DNA of 64,000 nt from Rhizophagus clarus (GCA_015698045.1 BLAL01000289.1:176609-240608); one strand, 5' to 3'. Numbered from the stretch's first letter, positions 38,216 through 47,791 are shown. Program-made: numbers and translations. The notes: generated from the letters alone by a model not told the origin.

Positions 38216-38952
38216 GTTGAAAATTGTAAAGTTTTATTAGAATTAACAAAAAAAAAAAAAAAAAAGTTAATGGAGTAAAAATAAGTACCTCAGTCCTTTT
38301 TATAAAGTTAGAAACGCGTAAGAAGAAAAATAGTCGCGTCGAAAGAAAATTACATCATTTCTTACGGACTTGTTCTAGAAGTAGTAATTAGCACTGGTCA
38401 AAATCAATTCTATCGGGTACATATCGGGGACTTATATATCGGCGGCTAATCGGATAAATATCGGGTATTTTTACATATCGGGTACCCGATTTATTACACT
38501 TCAAAATATGCCTAATTACCAAGACCCCGATATCTAAACTATTGGTCACCGATATGTTATTTAATATATATCGGGCACAGTTCTATCTTACACATATCGG
38601 GTACCTGATATGTGATACAAATTTTAATACGTTAGATTTCATATTATATAGAAATTTTTTTAGAGTTTACTTTCTTTATAGATTTTTCTTTTTAGAAATT
38701 TTTAATTCGTTTAATGTAGTTAAAAAATTTTTATTGTCTTATTTATTGAATGCATTATCAAGTTTATAAATTTTTTGTAAAGTGTTTAAAAGTATAATTA
38801 TTATTGTTAATATTTTTATTTTATTACGTATTTTATTACAATAAATTAATAAAAAAGTTACAGTCATTTATAATACAATTTTAAGAAAAGTTTGCTCAAA
38901 CTTTTCTTAATCGTGATCACGTTAGGATCAAGAGGAACAAGGGAAACTGCAA

Positions 38953-39488
38953 CCTAAAATAAATAAAAGAAACGTTAAACTGTTTTTTTAATATTCAAAA
39001 AATATCCCTCCCTCTCTCCTTACATTTCAAGTCTGGAGTCCAGCAATCTGAAAAAAATAAAGAAAGAAATGTTAGTAACGTTTCTTTAACATTAAAAAAA
39101 AATCACCACCCTTTCCAACTTACATTCCCAAGTCCGGTTCGTCCAAGAAGGCCGGCAATCTAAAAAAAATAAAGAAAGAAACATTAGTAACGTTTCTTTA
39201 ATATTAAAAAAAAATCCCCCGCCCTTTCTAACTTACATTCCCAAGTCTGGTTCGTCCAAAAAGGCCGGCAACTTAAAAAAAATAAAGAAAGAAACGTTAG
39301 TAACGTTTCTTTAATATTAAAAAAAAATCACCACCCTTTCTAACTTACATTTTCCAAGTCCGGTTTGTCCAAGAAGGCTGGCAACCTAAAAAAAATAAAG
39401 AAAGAAACGTTAGTAACGTTTCTTTAATATTAAAAAAAAATTTCCCCACCCCTTCCAACTTACATTCTAAGTCCGGGAGTCCAGCAAC
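38953..39488 (-). other. Tandem microexon-intron array, copy B (5 modules + terminal exon)
   Basis: Read on the minus strand, exons of 25, 37, 36 (or 35), 36 and 24 nt are each followed by GTAAGTT (GTAAGGA after the last) and preceded by TTACTAACGTTTC and CTTTATTTTTTTTAG. The 36-nt exon is GTTGCCGGCCTTCTTGGACG then AACCGGACTTGGGAAT, which is open in all three frames. The terminal exon starts at 38953 (GTTGCAGTTTCCCTTG). Introns are about 75 nt. In the phase set by SANT exon 4, the first microexon of B contains TAG where A has TGG, so the reading frame is uncertain. Confidence 0.6.
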
Positions 39489-40184
39489 CTAAAAAAAAAA
39501 TAAAAAAAAAATTATGGTTTAGAAAACCGTAAAAATAGATTAATCATGATAATCAATGATCGTCAAATTAAATTAAAATGCCGAAACTATTGCATGTAAA
39601 CGCCAAAAGGTTTTGGCAGTTTAGCAAAAATGAGTTTGATCACGTATTTTGAAAATGTGAAAGATTATTTCAAGATTTTATATTGTAAATTGATAGATTA
39701 GTTCTCTCAATTTGATCTATGGAAAGATTTTAGTAACATTTTGGAAGAATCAGCGGTATTAGATCTGTCACGCCTAAATGTAAAAATTTATTGGGGACAT
39801 TTCATCATTACAATATATTATATAATATATGACGACAGATTGTTTATTTAATTAATACTTTAATAAAAAAAAATGAATGTTTATTGAATAAAAGCAATTT
39901 ATTATAATAAGCTTTAATTACTTATAATTGAGGTCAAATTTTTTAATTTCAGTTGAATATAGGCCGATATTAAATCAAATTATAAAATAGTAAAAATATT
40001 AAAATAATAATTAGATGACTATATAATATATATATATATTTAATAAAAAATAAATAATAAAAGATAATAAAAAATAAAAAATAATAATAATAAAAATAAT
40101 AAAAATATAAAAATATAAATAAAAAATAAAAATAAAAATAAAATATAAAAAATACAAAATAAAAAAAAAATAAAAATAATTTAC

Positions 40185-40787
40185 GGATTTCGAGGCCGCC
40201 GATGCGCAGTGTTTCTATGCCGCCTACGACTGTGGTGGTTCCCTAAGAAATATATATAAATTTAGAACTTAAATAACTTAAATATAAATTAAAAAAATTC
40301 TTAATAATTACCAGGTCTGTCCCAAAACCTTATGTGGAACTGCCTATAATATCTTTCTCCTTCCCGGGACCACCTTCCATTTCGCGCACCATTCCTCCAT
40401 TCACAGAAATTCTAAAAATGTTAATACTATTAATTTTTTATTTTTTTTTATTTTTTTTTTATGATTTATTATTATTTTACTAACATTAAAATTCCTGACC
40501 AAGTTTCTCCACTTTCTTTCTACCTGTTGGCCAGTGAACCTCACGTGGAACCGTCTCTGAATTCTTCGAGCTAGGCTCTCCCAGAATTCGGAGCGGTCCC
40601 TCCCGGGTATGTCATGGTAGTAGTTGTTCCTTCTCCTTTACATTATTTATTTAATTTTTAGATCAGGAAACGTATGAGAAAAAAAAACTAGAATATGATC
40701 AAAGTTATTTATTAGTTTTCATTTAATTTTTTACCTCCTATATCTTATTAAATATTCAGTTATTGCATCAGTCCAATTTGCGGGCAT
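40185..40787 (-). CDS. Small Myb/SANT-like DNA-binding protein of element B
   Basis: Exons 40787-40735, 40635-40485, 40411-40312 and 40242-40185 join in phase to about 120 codons without a stop. The product starts MPANWTDAITEYLIRYR, then YYHDIPGRDRSEFWESLARR, FTGQQVERKWRNLVRNF, WRNGARNGRWSREGERYYRQ and an Arg/His-rich tail. W...YL...FW..LA...F....KWRNL is the trihelix/Myb-SANT pattern in which a QVERKW-like helix contacts DNA. A role in binding the element's own ends is inferred; Harbinger transposons use such a Myb-like partner, but no nuclease is seen here. Exon 4 ends at GTAAAT: either a donor leading to the microexon array or, if unspliced, a TAA stop right after RPRNP. Copy A has the same exons with stops; family C has a relative. 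Confidence 0.7.
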
Positions 40788-41610
40788 TTTAAGAAAAAGA
40801 ATATATAATAATAAAAAATAACGGCAACAAATTTTAAGAAAAAGAATATATAATAGGAATAACGACAACAAATTTATTGCAAGAAAAAAAAAAAAGATGA
40901 AACCTCTTTTTAAAAACAATTTTTTATCACCTTGTATTATTATATTAATTACCCTTCAAGAACATTTACGTAAATTGTTCTAATTTCTCAAATATGTCAT
41001 GATTGTTATGATCTGTCTTCTTTATATTAATTATAATACAGATACGGATCTACAATACAATCAATCACAATGAACAAGTTAAACTCGACCTAAACTCAAT
41101 TGTTATGATCGTGATTCCAAAATATCAAGATAAAGGTCTTCTTTTTAATTATATATCAAATCTAAAAAAGGTAAAATCTAATAATACAGATACATAAATA
41201 AATAGTGTTTTTTATTTTGGTTTATAATAAGCTTTTGCCAATTATAGACTACAAATAAAACAATTACGGATCTACAATACATTACACAAAGATCTTGAGC
41301 GAACGAGTTAAACTCGAGTTGAACTCAAGTTCAACTCGAGTTCAAAGCGAACAATTTAAATTCAAAATAAAATATCCAAGATTAACAAAAAAGTTGGTAA
41401 CGTTATAATGAAATCGGTAGTAAAACTTAATTTAATCATCTTTAATTAGGTATAAAAATTCTGATAAATTTTATAAAATCAGTGATTTTTTAATAATTTT
41501 ATCAACTCAAGTTGAGCACGAATAGTGAATAATCAAGTTTGTGCTTCTTCGCTAATATTGACTTGTGCATTCGATAGGTGACCGATTTTGTGGCTGATGT
41601 GGCTAAATAT

Positions 41611-42020
41611 AATATTACCCAAATAACCAATAAAAATTGATAATTTTGTTGATCATGTGATTGCACGATCATGATTTAATTATTTATTTATCGTATTTTT
41701 TTTTTTTTTTTTTTTCAAAAACTTTTTCTCTCTCTCTCAGATTTTTACTTTATTGTTTTGTCTAAAAAATAAAGATAAAGGTATATTTTTTGTTGAAATT
41801 TCTTTTCCCATTATTATGTTATTTATAATATTACCCAAATAACCAATAAAAATTGATAATTTTGTTGATCATGTAATTGCACGATCACGATTTAATTATT
41901 TATTTATCGTTTTTTTTTTTTTCAAAACTTTTTTCTCTCTCTCTCAAATTTTTACTTTATTGTTTTTGTCTAAAAAATAAAGATAAAGGTATATTTTTTG
42001 TTGAAATTTCTTTTCCCATT
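41611..42020 (-). repeat. ~200-bp tandem duplication in element B
   Basis: The block from ATAATATTACCCAAATAACC to CCCATTATTATGTTAT occurs twice in a row, including the CTCTCTCTC and TTTACTTTATTGTTTT parts. Copies A and D show a single version, so it arose in B. Confidence 0.7.
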
Positions 42021-42293
42021 ATTATGTTATTCTTAACACTCTTATTAATATATTTTTCCAATGTATTTCTTCTCACTAACGTCCTAAACAATGTTCTACT
42101 ATCGAGTTTTTTACTTTATTGGTTTTTCTAAAAAATAAATACAAAGGTACATTTTTTGTTGAAATTTCTTTTTCCATCCTGTTAACACTCTTACTAATAT
42201 TTTTTTCTAATGTGTTTCCTCCTACTAACGTTCCTACTAACAATGTTCTACTGTTAAACATTTTTTATTTCTTACTTTTACTAACACTTCTAC

Positions 42294-43060
42294 CATATGG
42301 GCTGATTTGTTCACTCTGCATTAAAAAGAGTTATTAAATTGATTTTCACAGTTTTCGTTACTCAAAATTGTTTTGTAATACCAAAAAATCATCTGATTGA
42401 TGATCACTTGATTAAATAATAAGTTGAACAAAAATTTACATTTGCAAAACTTAAATTATTAAATGTAAAAGAGACGTGAAAAAACCCATTTCACTAATAA
42501 AAAACCCATTTCTCATATATATGAAATTTTTAACATATATTATTAAAAAGTAAGTATATTTTAATAAAATATAAAGTAAAATAAAAATTTATATAGTCTT
42601 AGTAGCTATAAATATTTATGAAAGTGTAATAAAAACATCATATAAAAGATGGTATTATAATAGATATTTTTAAACAATAAAATAATTATTTTATGTCGGA
42701 GTTTGTATTACTATCTTTAAACGCAAATATATCACGATTCACTGATCCGTTTTCTATAATTTTAGGCTTGTTGGAAAGCCCTTATTCTGGACTATATGAG
42801 CGAAAAAAGAGCTTGCCGATTGGATCATTGGACCTGGAGATATTTACGTTTAAAGTTGAGATACGAATTTTTAACATATATAGTAAATGCTAAGATTTAT
42901 ATTAATTTAAAAGAAATATTTACCAAATTATAGTATAATAACATTAAATAAAATTTTTTAATACTCACCCTCAATTTACTGTATATTGTATAGTATTTTG
43001 TATAATAAAAATGTAACAAAATCAATATTTTAATTAAAGGTGATCAAATCAGCCCATATG
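42294..43060. mobile_element. 767-bp TIR element nested in B
   Basis: CATATGGGCTGATTTG at 42294 and its reverse complement ending at 43060 bracket a segment absent from copy A, where ACTTCTAC runs directly into TAACATTAAC. So it inserted after A and B separated. Only one C can be duplicated, so no standard TSD is visible. A 67-codon frame (42693-42893) inside matches nothing I know. Confidence 0.7.
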
Positions 43061-44210
43061 CTAACATTAACACTAACATTAATACTTATACTTTATATTT
43101 TTTTTTTATTGACGTTCCTTTTCTACTTCTACTAACTTTCATACTAACATTAATACTAACACTTTCTAATGTAAAAATTTTTTTATTAACGTTCCTTTTC
43201 TTTTGCTAATACTTCTACTAATATTCATACTAACACTTTTATTACTAACATTTTACTTTCTTTCAAATTAAATAGATATAATGAAATGAAAACAAGCAAA
43301 CAAGTGAACATTAATTGTAAATTTGTGTAAAGAGTAGTGAATTTTTTTTATAATATTTTTTGTATAATATTTTTTTTTATTATCGATTGAAAATATAAAT
43401 AAAACTTTCAGTAATTACAATTAAATGAATTAAATTACTTTTAAATTACAATTGTATTTAAATTATAAATCTACTACTATTAATGCCCCATAAATGCTAT
43501 ACTTTTCGGCTATCTGATATGTGTGAAAATTATGAAATTATGCTTATATTTCAAATACAAATAGGATACATATCGGGTATATATAGGATACTTATTAGCA
43601 CTATCCGATAAGTGTATAATATCTGTCCGATATTTTTTTAAAATATATCGGGTACCCAATAAATCTATGATATGTAACTGATATTTAACTACCCAATATG
43701 TATGAGAAATGTACCCGATATGTACGTTATATGTCACCGATTTTCTGCATCCGACGGGTACATATCGGGTACCCGATATGTGTAGTATTATTAAATAGCA
43801 TACACATATTTCACACATATCGGGTATATATCAGGTACCCGATATGTACCCGATATGTACCCGATAGCATCAATTTTGACCAGTGTATAGAGTGGAGATG
43901 TAACAGTGATTATCATAAGACAATTTGAAAAAGGAAGTTAATTAATAAGGAGTATAATGAACTAAAATTAGATTTCAATTAAATGGTAGTAAAAACGGTC
44001 TTATTTACTCAAATGGGAATAAAATAGAATGGTAATTAAATTAATGGACGCGTCTATCTTGTTACCCTAATTTGGAAAAGCCTAATTTTAGAAAAATAAT
44101 TTTGTACGATGATAATTAATTAGTACAACATACTGAAAATGATCGATAAGAATATTAGAAACTTATTTAAAGGAATAATAAGTAATAATTGAATTATATT
44201 TTCAACAAAA

Positions 44211-44393
44211 ATGGTAGAAAATTTTCAGCGAATTTATGAAGATTTATCAAATATTGGTCAAGTAAATATAGAACTTATGGGTCCACCATACAATGAAACT
44301 ATGGAAGGAAAAATAATAAAGACATCAGTTAATGGAGAATTACTGAAAGAATATATTGACAGAAGAAATTTTGAAGTCATAGTTAGGATTTGA
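44211..44393 (+). CDS. Small ORF before the 3' LTR, unknown
   Basis: 60 codons, mixed charge, no transmembrane segment: MVENFQRIYEDLSNIGQVNI, then ELMGPPYNETMEGKIIKTSV and a short end. Codon use is less AT-degenerate than the surroundings. It could be a spliced or relict element gene. Function unknown. Confidence 0.3.
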   Translation: MVENFQRIYEDLSNIGQVNIELMGPPYNETMEGKIIKTSVNGELLKEYIDRRNFEVIVRI

Positions 44394-44410
44394 AGGGACT
44401 CAAATTCGTT

Positions 44411-44421
44411 GAGAGGAGGAT
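44411..44421 (+). promoter_or_regulatory. Polypurine tract
   Basis: GAGAGGAGGAT lies immediately 5' of the 3' LTR, the expected plus-strand priming site. Confidence 0.7.
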
Positions 44422-44424
44422 AGC

Positions 44425-45225
44425 TGTAATGCCAGAATTCACGTAATAAAGAAATAATATTAGTACAATACATAGTAATTACAAAGGTAATAATTTAACT
44501 GACAGGAAATAATTTAACCGATAGGTAATAATTTAACCAATAGGAAATAATTTAACCGATGGAAATAATTTAACTGACGGATAATAAATGATGGATAATA
44601 GTCCAATTGAAGGACGATAATAGTCATAAGTTATATTTATTTTTAGACTAAATTACATCATATTTTTATTTATTTATTTTTAGATTAAATTATATCATAT
44701 TTTTATTTTTAGTTTAATTTATTTTAACATTCAAAATTAGGAAAATAGAAAGAAATAGTAGAAATTAATTTTTGAAAACTTATTTAAAGACTTAATTTTT
44801 CCTTTATGTAAAGTAGACGGAGTACTAGATCGACAGTTAGAGAGCTCGACAGTTAATTCTGTTCTCTCGAATGATATGAAATAATAAAGATGAGAATATT
44901 GATTATTGAAAGTTATTACGAATATGCTCGTGGTTTACCCGAGAATTAATTAATGTTCGAATGATTTATTTAATGATAAAAAGGAATATAATATGGGAGA
45001 ACTATCGCAGTTTGAAAGTTAAAAGAAAAATGAGTTAAGGAAATATTAGTAATAATGAAAAAGGTATTACTAGAAATATATTTGAGAATATAAGAAATGG
45101 AGATAATAAGTTCGTGATAGTAATAAAATAATGAGATAATAATAAAATAGTAATGTGAAATAAAATAAACCAAGCATAATAAATTAATGATATGTTAACA
45201 CTAAGGTGGCAGCTTAGTCATTACA
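44425..45225 (+). repeat. 3' LTR (801 bp)
   Basis: Full-length match to the 5' LTR. Differences are almost all transitions, several of them CG/TG or CG/CA pairs, for example TTAGTCGTTACA versus TTAGTCATTACA at the end. Confidence 0.9.
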
Positions 45226-45238
45226 CTGCTACTATTTG

Positions 45239-45481
45239 TTATGTAGAAGCCTTGGGTTTGTGCTGTAAAAGATCTAAATCTATTCTATAGTCAGCAAAGT
45301 TGTCAAACAGTTCAGCTGCTCCAGCTATGGCCACAGTTATGCCTTCGCAGAGCTGAGGTAGTTGAAGGAGTAGGTCGTGTAAAAGCGCTTTAATTTGGTG
45401 TTTAAGGACACCAGTCATCTCTTTCTTAGCCAGACTTAGTTGCAAAGCACTCATTTCTGATGTCAAAAGGTGGGGTTCCAT
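45239..45481 (-). CDS. Small ORF in the 5' part of the LINE-like element
   Basis: 80 codons from an ATG 84 bp inside the LINE 5' border: MEPHLLTSEMSALQLSLAKK ... LQLPQLCEGITVAIAGAAEL and onward. Leu-rich, amphipathic, probably helical. It ends at TAA just before the LTR insertion site. It precedes the ORF1-like frame on the same strand in the uninterrupted element. Unknown function. Confidence 0.45.
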   Translation of the reverse strand: MEPHLLTSEMSALQLSLAKKEMTGVLKHQIKALLHDLLLQLPQLCEGITVAIAGAAELFDNFADYRIDLDLLQHKPKAST

Positions 45482-45565
45482 ATTGAGAAACGTAAGAACT
45501 ATACATACAAAATGAAAAGCTTGTAAAAAAATTTTTGGGCTAAGTGATCAGTGGAAAGAGTGTCC

Positions 45566-45583
45566 GTCAGGTTTATACCTATT
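45566..45583 (+). repeat. Target-site duplication of LINE insertion, right
   Basis: GTCAGGTTTATACCTATT, identical to 31483-31500. Confidence 0.8.
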
Positions 45584-46139
45584 ACATGTTAAGAACCTCT
45601 TTAAATAAAATAACCTATTATTGTTCTGAAATCTGGAAACAAATAGAAATATCTAAAAAGAAGAGAAAATAAATATTAGAAATCGTTTGTTAGTAAGTAA
45701 ATAAATTTAAAAGAAAAAAAATATTATAGCAACTTACCTAAAAGTCATACAAAGGATTGAAGTTATTTGCCTATAAAAAAAAGAAAAAATGAATGTTAGA
45801 AAGCATTTGTTAAGTAAATTTAAAAGAAAAAAAATCAAGTTATCCAAAGGTCACGTCCAAAGAACTGAGATATCCGCCTATAAAAAAAAGAAGTGAAAGT
45901 GAATATTAAAAATTATTCATTAAGTAAAAAAAAAAAAAATATATATATACAATATCAACTTTGACTACTGAAGTTTATCATCAAAAAGCTAAAAGGCTGT
46001 ATAAAAAAAGAAAAAAAAAAAAAGGAGACGAAAGAAGGAAGAAACCAAAAAAGGAATAAAAGAAAGTAGCAAAAGGGGCAAGAGGAGAAGAAAGACGAAA
46101 AGAAAAGAAAAAACAAAGGTTAAAAGGTTAAAAAAAAAT
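45584..46139 (-). other. Segment E, right part: second microexon-like array
   Basis: On the minus strand an exon of about 33 nt (GCAAATAACTTCAATCC...TTTTAG, 45773-45741) sits between TTTTTTATAG and GTAAGTTG. It is followed by TTACTAACAAACG and CTCTTCTTTTTAG, then another short exon ending at GTTATT. The neighbouring unit (45880-45774) has the same ~110-bp size with a decayed donor (ATAACTTG). The sequence differs from the A/B/D modules but the architecture is the same. The right third is purine-rich low-complexity DNA. Confidence 0.4.
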
Positions 46140-46227
46140 TGCAATTTAATTCAATGATTATTGATTATCATGATCAATCTATTTTTACATTTTCTAATCT
46201 GTAATTTTTTTTTTATTTTTTTTTTAG

Positions 46228-47300
46228 GTTGCTAGACTTCTGAATTTGAAATGTAAGTTGGAAGGGGTAGGAGAATTTTTTTTTAATATTAAAGAAATGT
46301 TACTAATGTTTCTTTATTTTTTTTAGGTTACTGGCTTTCTTGGATGAATTAAACTTAAGAAATGTAAGTTAAAAAGGGCAGAGGATTTTTTTTTAATATT
46401 AAAGAAACATTACTAACATTTCTTTCTTTGTTTTTTTAGGTTGCCAGACTTCTTAAATGAACTGAACTTAAGAATATAAGTTAAAAAAGGTGGAACTTGG
46501 AAGATTTTTTTTCAATATTAGAAAAACATTACTAACATTTCTTTTTTTATTTTTTTTAAGTTACTGGCCTTCTTAGATGAACTGGACTTGAAAATATAAA
46601 TTAAAAAGGATGGAAGATTTTTTTTTAATATTAGAAAAACATTACTAACATTTCTTTCTTTATTTTTTTTAGGTTGCTGGCCTTCTTGAATAAACTATAC
46701 TTGGAATTGTAAATTAAAAAAGGCAGATGATTTTTTTTTTAATATTAAAGAAATGAAACTAACATTTCTTTCTTTATTTTTTTTTAGGTTGCCAGCCTTC
46801 TTGGATGAACTGGACTTGGAAATGTAAGTTAAAAAGGGCAGGGAATTCTTTTTTTAATATTAAAGAAACTTTATTAATATTTCTTTTTTTATTTTTTTTT
46901 AGGTTGTTAGACTTCTTGAACAAATCAGACTTGAGAAATGTAAGTTAGAAAGGGTAGTGATTTTTTTTAATATTAAAGAAATGTTACTAATGTTTTTCCC
47001 TTTATTTTTTTTAGATTGCCAACTTTCTTGGACAAACCAAACTTAAAATGTAAGTTAGAAAGGGTGAAAAATTTTTTTTAATATTAAAAAAACATTACTA
47101 ATATTTCTTTCTTTATTTTTTTTAGATTATCAGACTTCTTGGATAAATTAGACTTGAAATGTAAGGAGGGAAGGAAGAATATTTTTTGAATACTATTAAA
47201 GAAATAGTTTTAACATTTCTTTATTTATTTTAGGTTACAGTTTTCCTTATTCCTCTTGATCTTAACATGATCATGATTAAGAAAAGTTCAAGTATAAATG
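46228..47300 (+). other. Tandem microexon-intron array, copy D (9 modules + terminal exon)
   Basis: Exons begin at about 46228, 46327, 46440, 46560, 46673, 46789, 46903, 47014 and 47125, with a terminal exon at 47234. Most keep TTTTTTTAG acceptors and GTAAGTT donors; two donors decayed (ATAAGTT, ATAAATT). There are nine modules against five in A and B, so module number changes between copies. The exons carry stops in every frame by now, fitting an old copy. Confidence 0.6.
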
Positions 47301-47791
47301 ACTGTAACTTTTTTATTAATTTATTGTAATAAAATACATAATAAAATAAAAATATTAACAATAATAATTATACTTTTAAACACTTTACAAAAAATTTATA
47401 ACTTGATAATGCATTTAACAAATAAGATAATAAAAATTTTTTAACTACATTAAACGAATTAAAAATTTCTAAAAAGAAAAATCTATAAAGAAAGTAAACT
47501 CTAAAAAAATTTTTAATACATTATACAATATGAAATCTAACGTATTAAAATTTGTATCACATATTGGATATCTGATATGTATAAGATAGAACTGTGCCTG
47601 ATATATATTAAATAACATATTGGTAACCAATAATTTAAATATCAGGGTCTTGGTAATTAGGCATATTTTGAAGTGTAATAAATCAGGTATCTGATATATA
47701 TAAATATCTGATATTTATCTGATTAGCTGCTAATATATAAGTCCCAATATATACCTGATAGAATTGATTTTAACCAGTGATTTTTATACTA

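Larger units (their letters stand above)
38392..43885 (-). mobile_element. TIR element, family A/B/D, copy B (5.5 kb, least decayed)
   Basis: Ends are inverted CACTGGTCAAAAT followed by CTATCGGGTACATATCGGG. Both subterminal zones (38420-38600, 43560-43870) are packed with ATATCGGGTACCCGATAT palindromes. Its gene strand is minus. No target duplication is clear: the left flank is TTAG and the right flank TATAG. It is inserted in the LTR element, upstream of the antisense gene start. No DDE transposase, polymerase or integrase is recognisable; the only coherent protein is SANT-like, so mobility probably depends on another copy. It carries a younger 767-bp insertion and a roughly 200-bp tandem duplication. 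Confidence 0.82.
43886..44424 (+). other. 3' end of the LTR internal region
   Basis: Continues the LTR element after B. A 60-codon frame (44211-44393, MVENFQRIYEDLSNIGQVNI ... FEVIVRI) ends shortly before the polypurine tract. It follows an AACAAAAATGG context like that of the gag-like ATG, but I do not recognise the product. Confidence 0.4.
33165..45225 (+). mobile_element. Ty3/gypsy-type LTR retrotransposon, internally deleted, hosting element B
   Basis: Two 801-bp direct LTRs start TGTAATGCCAGAATTC and end TTAGTCRTTACA (TG...CA). CTGC is duplicated outside both (33161-33164 and 45226-45229). A primer-binding site follows the 5' LTR and a polypurine tract precedes the 3' LTR. The plus strand keeps a long leader, a short gag-like frame and the integrase C-terminus; protease, reverse transcriptase and RNase H are gone. 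A spliced antisense gene follows. The LTRs differ by roughly 2%, nearly all transitions, so insertion is fairly recent. Element B (38392-43885) is inserted inside. Confidence 0.88.
31501..45565 (-). mobile_element. LINE-like retroposon (ORF1 only, ~2 kb) interrupted by an LTR element
   Basis: Bounded by an exact 18-bp direct repeat, with T9 at the left border, so the element is on the minus strand with its 3' poly(A) at 31501-31509 and its 5' end at 45565. Without the LTR element (33165-45225) it is about 2.0 kb. It codes for an ORF1-like protein but no endonuclease or reverse transcriptase, so it would need a partner LINE. The long TSD and poly(A) are the signature of target-primed reverse transcription. 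Confidence 0.75.
28758..47779 (+). mobile_element. TIR element, family A/B/D, copy D, split by nested insertions
   Basis: The left TIR CACTGGTCAAAATTGATA at 28758 starts a segment colinear with A up to about 30490. The rest, from about 46140 (shared GATTATCATGATCAATC) through nine microexon modules to the TIR end ...TTAACCAGTG at 47779, has the same orientation. Segments E, the LINE, the LTR element and B lie between. The SANT exons are not present in D. This is the most CpG-depleted copy, as expected for the outermost and oldest layer. A single ancestral element is inferred from orientation and order. Confidence 0.65.

Noticed and set aside
24928-42261. Identical 61-codon frames starting MFNSRTLLVGTLVGG in A and B
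   Set aside because: Identity follows from the two elements being copies; the frame lies in a tandem duplicated block and loses register in D, so a protein is not supported.
24472-43885. A and B as arms of one giant inverted repeat or hairpin structure
   Set aside because: B lies inside an LTR retrotransposon with its own TIRs at both ends, so A and B are separate insertions in opposite orientation.
43510-43928. Overlapping opposite frames of 102 and 76 codons rich in TRYVP / RYP
   Set aside because: They translate the CGGGTACCCG palindromes at the end of element B.
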